A stretch of DNA of 10,005 bases from CAVWCW01 sp965365625 (lineage in GTDB: Bacteria; Pseudomonadota; Gammaproteobacteria; Chromatiales; Chromatiaceae). Under the pieces are notes generated by a model. The model was not told the DNA's origin. It did no database searches and saw only the letters and a list, made by a program, of their open reading frames with translations. Every line of letters begins with the position of its first letter. The stretch's first letter is position 1. The stretch is taken from positions 1 to 10,005 of the forward strand of contig CBDUCL010000101.1 in assembly GCA_965365625.1 (NCBI GenBank), read 5' to 3'. The translations under genes and the position numbers were made by a program. This document shows, in pieces, positions 7,107 through 10,005 of the stretch.

Positions 7107-8540
7107 ATGAACCTCGCAAGAAGCCACAACAAAGTTGCGTTTTTACCGATACTTGCACTGCTTCTGGCCATGTCGCCGGCGGGCGCTGCCTCGCTGCCGA
7201 ATTTCAGCGACTTGGTGGAGAAGGCCAGCCCGGCAGTAGTCAATATCAGTACCACCCAGAAAAGCACAGTGCATTCCCGCTTGCCCGAGGGCATGGAGAT
7301 TCCAGACCTGCCCGAAGACAGTCCTTTCGGAGACCTGTTCCGCCATTTCTTTGGCGAAGAAGGGGGGGGAACCCTGCCTCAGCAACGGGAGACGGCCTCG
7401 CTGGGTTCCGGCTTCATCATTTCGGAAGACGGTTATGTGTTGACCAACTATCACGTGGTCGAAGGCGCCGAGGAGATCCTGGTTCGTACCAGTGATTATT
7501 CCGAATACGAGGCCGAAGTGGTGGGCGGCGACAAGCGCAGTGATATCGCCTTGATCAAGATCGACGCTGAGGGTCTGCCGACCCTGGAGACCGGCAGCTC
7601 GAAGGACCTCAAGGTGGGCGAGTGGGTGCTTGCCATCGGCTCGCCGTTCGGCTTCGACCATTCCGCTACCGCCGGAATCGTCAGTGCCAAGGGGCGCAAC
7701 TTGCCGTCGGAGAACTATGTGCCCTTCATTCAGACCGACGTGGCGATCAACCCCGGCAACTCCGGCGGCCCCCTGTTTGATCTCGACGGCAAGGTGGTGG
7801 GTGTAAACTCTCAGATCTACAGTCGCACCGGCGGTTTCATGGGTCTGTCCTTCGCCATTCCCATCGAGGTGGCGATGAATGTGGCGGAGCAGTTGCGCAC
7901 CACCGGCCGGGTGAGTCGGGGCTGGATCGGGGTGTTGATCCAGGACGTGAACCGGGAGCTGGCCGAGAGCTTCGGCATGGACCACCCGAGCGGTGCTCTG
8001 ATCGCCCAGGTACTACCCGGTGGTCCGGCCGAGACGGCGGGCCTCCAGGTGGGTGACGTGATCCTCAGCTACAACGGCACCAAAGTAAAGAATTCTGCCA
8101 AGTTGCCCCCCCTGGTGGGTGCCAGCCCGGTAAACCGCCCGGCCAAGCTGGAGGTGATGCGCGATGGCAAGCGGCGCCGTATGGAGATTGTGATCGGCGA
8201 GCTGCCGGTAGACGACGAGCCGGTGATGACGTCGTCCAAGCCGGTGCCGGGAAAAGCTTCGCGGCTTGGGGTCACTGTGGTACCCCTCGGCGAAGAGCAG
8301 CGCGCCGAGCTCCAGATTGAACGCGATGCCGGCGTGTTGGTGGGGCAGGTCGAACCCGGCCCCGCCGAGGCTGCGGGCATCCGCCAGGGCGACGTCATCC
8401 TCAAGCTGGGCGGCGACTGGGTGACTTCGGTTGAGCAGTTTGCCGAGCTGAGCGCGGATTTGCCGGGTGGACGCTCGGTGGCGGTACTGGTGCAGCGCGG
8501 CAAGGGACCCCTGTTTCTGGCCCTGCGGATGCCCGAGTGA
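7107..8540 (+). CDS. mucD: Periplasmic serine protease DegP/MucD
   Basis: This HtrA-family protease and chaperone clears misfolded envelope proteins and in Pseudomonas also dampens AlgU activity. The 477 residues include a signal peptide (1-27 or 1-28, ending AGA-AS) and a trypsin-like domain with the triad H116 (TNYHVV), D146 (RSDIAL) and S219 (GNSGGPL). Two PDZ domains follow, at about 272-365 (RGWIGVLIQDV at its start) and 385-472 (second motif AAGIRQGDVIL). Two PDZ domains and the place after rseC identify it as DegP/MucD and not the single-PDZ DegS/AlgW. The ATG at 7107 has a strong GAGGAG five bases upstream. It lies 78 bases after rseC, the largest gap in the operon, with a hairpin in between. 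It probably belongs to the RpoE-driven transcript. Confidence 0.95.
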   Translation: MNLARSHNKVAFLPILALLLAMSPAGAASLPNFSDLVEKASPAVVNISTTQKSTVHSRLPEGMEIPDLPEDSPFGDLFRHFFGEEGGGTLPQQRETASLGSGFIISEDGYVLTNYHVVEGAEEILVRTSDYSEYEAEVVGGDKRSDIALIKIDAEGLPTLETGSSKDLKVGEWVLAIGSPFGFDHSATAGIVSAKGRNLPSENYVPFIQTDVAINPGNSGGPLFDLDGKVVGVNSQIYSRTGGFMGLSFAIPIEVAMNVAEQLRTTGRVSRGWIGVLIQDVNRELAESFGMDHPSGALIAQVLPGGPAETAGLQVGDVILSYNGTKVKNSAKLPPLVGASPVNRPAKLEVMRDGKRRRMEIVIGELPVDDEPVMTSSKPVPGKASRLGVTVVPLGEEQRAELQIERDAGVLVGQVEPGPAEAAGIRQGDVILKLGGDWVTSVEQFAELSADLPGGRSVAVLVQRGKGPLFLALRMPE

Positions 8541-8803
8541 ACTCGGAGCCGCCGCGGCTGACCCTGTATCAGCGCGCCGGCTGCCATCTCTGCGAGGAAA
8601 TGCTGGAAGACCTGGCGCCCTGGTGCAGGCAGCTGCGGCTGAGGCTGGTGGACGTCGATACCAGTCCTGAATTGCAGCGAAGCCATGGCGAGCTGGTGCC
8701 GGTATTGGCCGGTCCGGACGGTGTCGAGATCTGCCGGTACGTCCTCGATGGCGAGCGCTTGGAGCGCTATCTGGCCGAGTTCGGAATAACCGCAAGCGGA
8801 TAG
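8537..8803 (+). CDS. Glutaredoxin-like thioredoxin-fold protein (DUF836 type)
   Basis: This small cytoplasmic protein of 88 residues has a thioredoxin fold of the glutaredoxin-like DUF836 family. The N-terminus LTLYQRAGCHLC carries a CxxC pair (C16 and C19) after the first beta strand. LVDVDTSPEL follows, and ELVPVL supplies the cis-proline (P55) typical of the fold. The motif is CHLC, not the CPYC of classical glutaredoxins, so glutathione-dependent activity is not assured. No partner enzyme is known to me. The start is GTG at 8537, overlapping the degP stop by four bases (GTGA), which implies translational coupling. It is the last gene before a strong terminator. The link between a thiol protein and envelope stress is plausible but inferred. 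Confidence 0.85.
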   Translation: MNSEPPRLTLYQRAGCHLCEEMLEDLAPWCRQLRLRLVDVDTSPELQRSHGELVPVLAGPDGVEICRYVLDGERLERYLAEFGITASG

Positions 8804-8808
8804 AAATC

Positions 8809-8817
8809 TGCTACCAT
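8809..8817 (+). promoter_or_regulatory. Extended -10 promoter-like element before lepA
   Basis: TGCTACCAT (8809-8817) combines the TGn extension with TACCAT, which matches TATAAT at four of six positions. No -35 hexamer lies at a suitable distance. A transcript from here would start near 8824 and meet the terminator at 8849 about 25 bases later. It would therefore be attenuated, make a very short RNA, or depend on read-through. The element may also be chance. Confidence 0.25.
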
Positions 8818-8848
8818 ACGGCGTCGGCCTCAGCGGCGACACGGCGAA

Positions 8849-8882
8849 CGGGACTTTCCCTGGCGGAAAGTTCCGTTTTTTT
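8849..8882 (+). terminator. Rho-independent terminator ending the rpoE operon
   Basis: CGGGACTTTCC (8849-8859) pairs with GGAAAGTTCCG (8865-8875) in an 11-bp stem with one G-U pair and the 5-base loop CTGGC. Seven T residues (8876-8882) follow directly, and two A residues just upstream could extend the stem. It lies 45 bases after the glutaredoxin-like gene and 53 bases before lepA. It is oriented for plus-strand transcription and should end the stress operon transcript. Confidence 0.93.
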
Positions 8883-8935
8883 CGACAACGGACCGGCCCC
8901 GCCAAGCGGCCGCGGACCGGGTTCCGGATCAGGAC

Positions 8936-10005
8936 ATGCCAGACCTTCAGCACATCCGTAACTTCTCGATCATTGCCCATATCGACCACGGCAAGTCCAC
9001 CATCGCCGACCGCTTCATCCAGCATTGCGGCACTCTGAGCGAGCGCGAGATGTCGGCCCAGGTTCTGGATTCGATGGACCTGGAGCGCGAGCGCGGCATC
9101 ACCATCAAGGCCCAGAGTGTGACCCTGGACTACCCGGCCCGTAACGGCGAGATCTACCGGCTCAATTTCATCGATACCCCGGGCCACGTCGATTTCTCTT
9201 ACGAGGTCTCACGTTCTCTGGCCGCCTGCGAGGGTGCGCTGTTGGTGGTGGATGCCGCCCAGGGGGTAGAGGCCCAGAGCGTGGCCAATTGCTATACCGC
9301 CATCGAGCAGGGCCTGGAGGTGTTGCCGGTCCTGAACAAGATCGACCTGCCGGCGGCGGAGCCGGAGCGCGTGGTGGCGGAAATCGAGGAGATCATCGGC
9401 CTGGAGGCGCAGCACGCCCTGCATGTAAGCGCCAAGACCGGCTTCGGGATCCCGGACCTGCTGGAGGCGCTGGTCAGTCATATTCCGCCGCCGGCCGGGG
9501 ATGCCGATGCCCCGCTGCAGGCCCTGATCATCGACTCCTGGTTCGACCCCTACGTCGGCGTGATCTCCCTAATCCGGGTCATGAACGGCGTCATCCGCCG
9601 CCGCGACAAGATGTTGGTGATGTCAACCGGCCGCAGCCACCAAGTGGAAAAGGTCGGGGTGTTCACCCCCAAGCGATTGGAGCGCGAGCAGCTCTCTACC
9701 GGCGAGGTGGGTTTTCTGATTGCCGGCATCAAGGAGATTGACGGTGCCCCGGTGGGCGACACCATCACCCATGCCGACCGTCGCGCCGACAAGCCCCTGC
9801 CGGGGTTTGCCGAAATGCGCCCGCGGGTTTTTTCTGGCCTGTATCCGGTCAGTTCCGACGACTACGAGGATCTGCGCGAGGCCCTAAAGAAGCTGCGCCT
9901 GAACGACGCCGCCCTGGCTTTCGAGCCGGAGACCTCCCAGGCCTTGGGCTTTGGCTTCCGCTGCGGCTTTCTCGGCATGCTGCACATGGAGATCGTGCAG
10001 GAGCG
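8936..10005 (+). CDS. lepA: Elongation factor 4 (LepA), 3' end outside the window
   Basis: LepA/EF4 is a ribosome-associated translational GTPase. The first 356 codons are present, compared with about 600 residues in the full protein. The G-domain motifs are complete: AHIDHGKST (14-22), the switch I segment RGITIKAQ (53-60), DTPGH (80-84), NKID (134-137) and SAK (165-167). Domain II follows (about 195-280: LIIDSWFDPYVGVI, GEVGFLIAGIKEI). The last residues, FGFRCGFLGMLHMEIVQE, open the third domain. The ATG at 8936 gives the typical N-terminus HIRNFSIIAHIDHGKST, and GGA lies seven bases upstream. The frame is unbroken to the right edge. It lies behind a strong terminator, so it likely has its own promoter or depends on read-through. 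Order after degP matches Pseudomonas (mucD-lepA), with one extra gene between. Confidence 0.97.
   Translation, partial: MPDLQHIRNFSIIAHIDHGKSTIADRFIQHCGTLSEREMSAQVLDSMDLERERGITIKAQSVTLDYPARNGEIYRLNFIDTPGHVDFSYEVSRSLAACEGALLVVDAAQGVEAQSVANCYTAIEQGLEVLPVLNKIDLPAAEPERVVAEIEEIIGLEAQHALHVSAKTGFGIPDLLEALVSHIPPPAGDADAPLQALIIDSWFDPYVGVISLIRVMNGVIRRRDKMLVMSTGRSHQVEKVGVFTPKRLEREQLSTGEVGFLIAGIKEIDGAPVGDTITHADRRADKPLPGFAEMRPRVFSGLYPVSSDDYEDLREALKKLRLNDAALAFEPETSQALGFGFRCGFLGMLHMEIVQE

Noticed and set aside
7143..7985. 280-codon antisense open frame inside degP
   Set aside because: It is a shadow of the protease coding sequence, with no recognisable domain or ribosome binding site support.
8850..8860. 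GGGACTTTCC equals the eukaryotic NF-kappaB consensus
   Set aside because: It is simply the left arm of the bacterial terminator stem.
8069..9187. 372-codon antisense open frame across degP, the glutaredoxin-like gene and lepA
   Set aside because: It overlaps three well-supported genes and the operon terminator, and its translation shows no family motif. Long antisense frames are expected in high-G+C DNA.

Overview
The window looks like a chromosomal segment of a high-G+C, non-enteric gammaproteobacterium. Its core is the extracytoplasmic stress sigma factor locus in the arrangement known from Pseudomonas (algU-mucABCD): nadB diverges from rpoE, which is followed by rseA, rseB, rseC and a DegP/MucD protease. 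A small glutaredoxin-like gene and the start of lepA come next. Protein motifs make the gene identities in this part secure. The genus cannot be named from the sequence alone.

Layout. Positions 1-729 hold no gene I can support firmly. This stretch is more A+T-rich than the rest (601-660 is about 38% G+C by hand count; a sample inside nadB, 3301-3360, is about 68%). It carries a cluster of five AACGGACAG microrepeats, three scattered GGTCACTG motifs, an A+T-rich repeat structure and one weak 65-residue reading frame with a good ribosome binding site. Positions 730-4238 are a minus-strand cluster read nadB, then a four-helix cytochrome b, then an exported metallo-beta-lactamase-fold hydrolase. 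Positions 4239-4431 are the divergent control region, with a candidate sigma-E-type promoter ahead of rpoE. Positions 4432-8803 are a compact plus-strand stress operon, rpoE-rseA-rseB-rseC-degP-grx, with short gaps or 4-bp overlaps and one hairpin between rseC and degP. A strong intrinsic terminator at 8849-8882 separates it from lepA, which runs off the right edge.

How the genes work together. RpoE transcribes envelope-stress genes, probably including its own operon. RseA is a single-pass membrane anti-sigma factor that holds RpoE. RseB sits on the periplasmic side of RseA and senses lipid or lipoprotein stress. RseC is a membrane cysteine-cluster protein linked to redox and RpoE control. 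DegP degrades or refolds damaged envelope proteins. The divergent cluster combines NAD synthesis (L-aspartate oxidase) with two proteins that look like envelope redox or hydrolase components. Their pairing with nadB is the least expected feature of the window.

Novelty. I see no previously undescribed defence, mobile or enzymatic system. Most of the window is a well-known locus. The points worth a second look are the nadB-cytochrome-hydrolase cluster, the repeat-bearing left flank, the candidate rpoE promoter, and a promoter-like element just upstream of the terminator before lepA.
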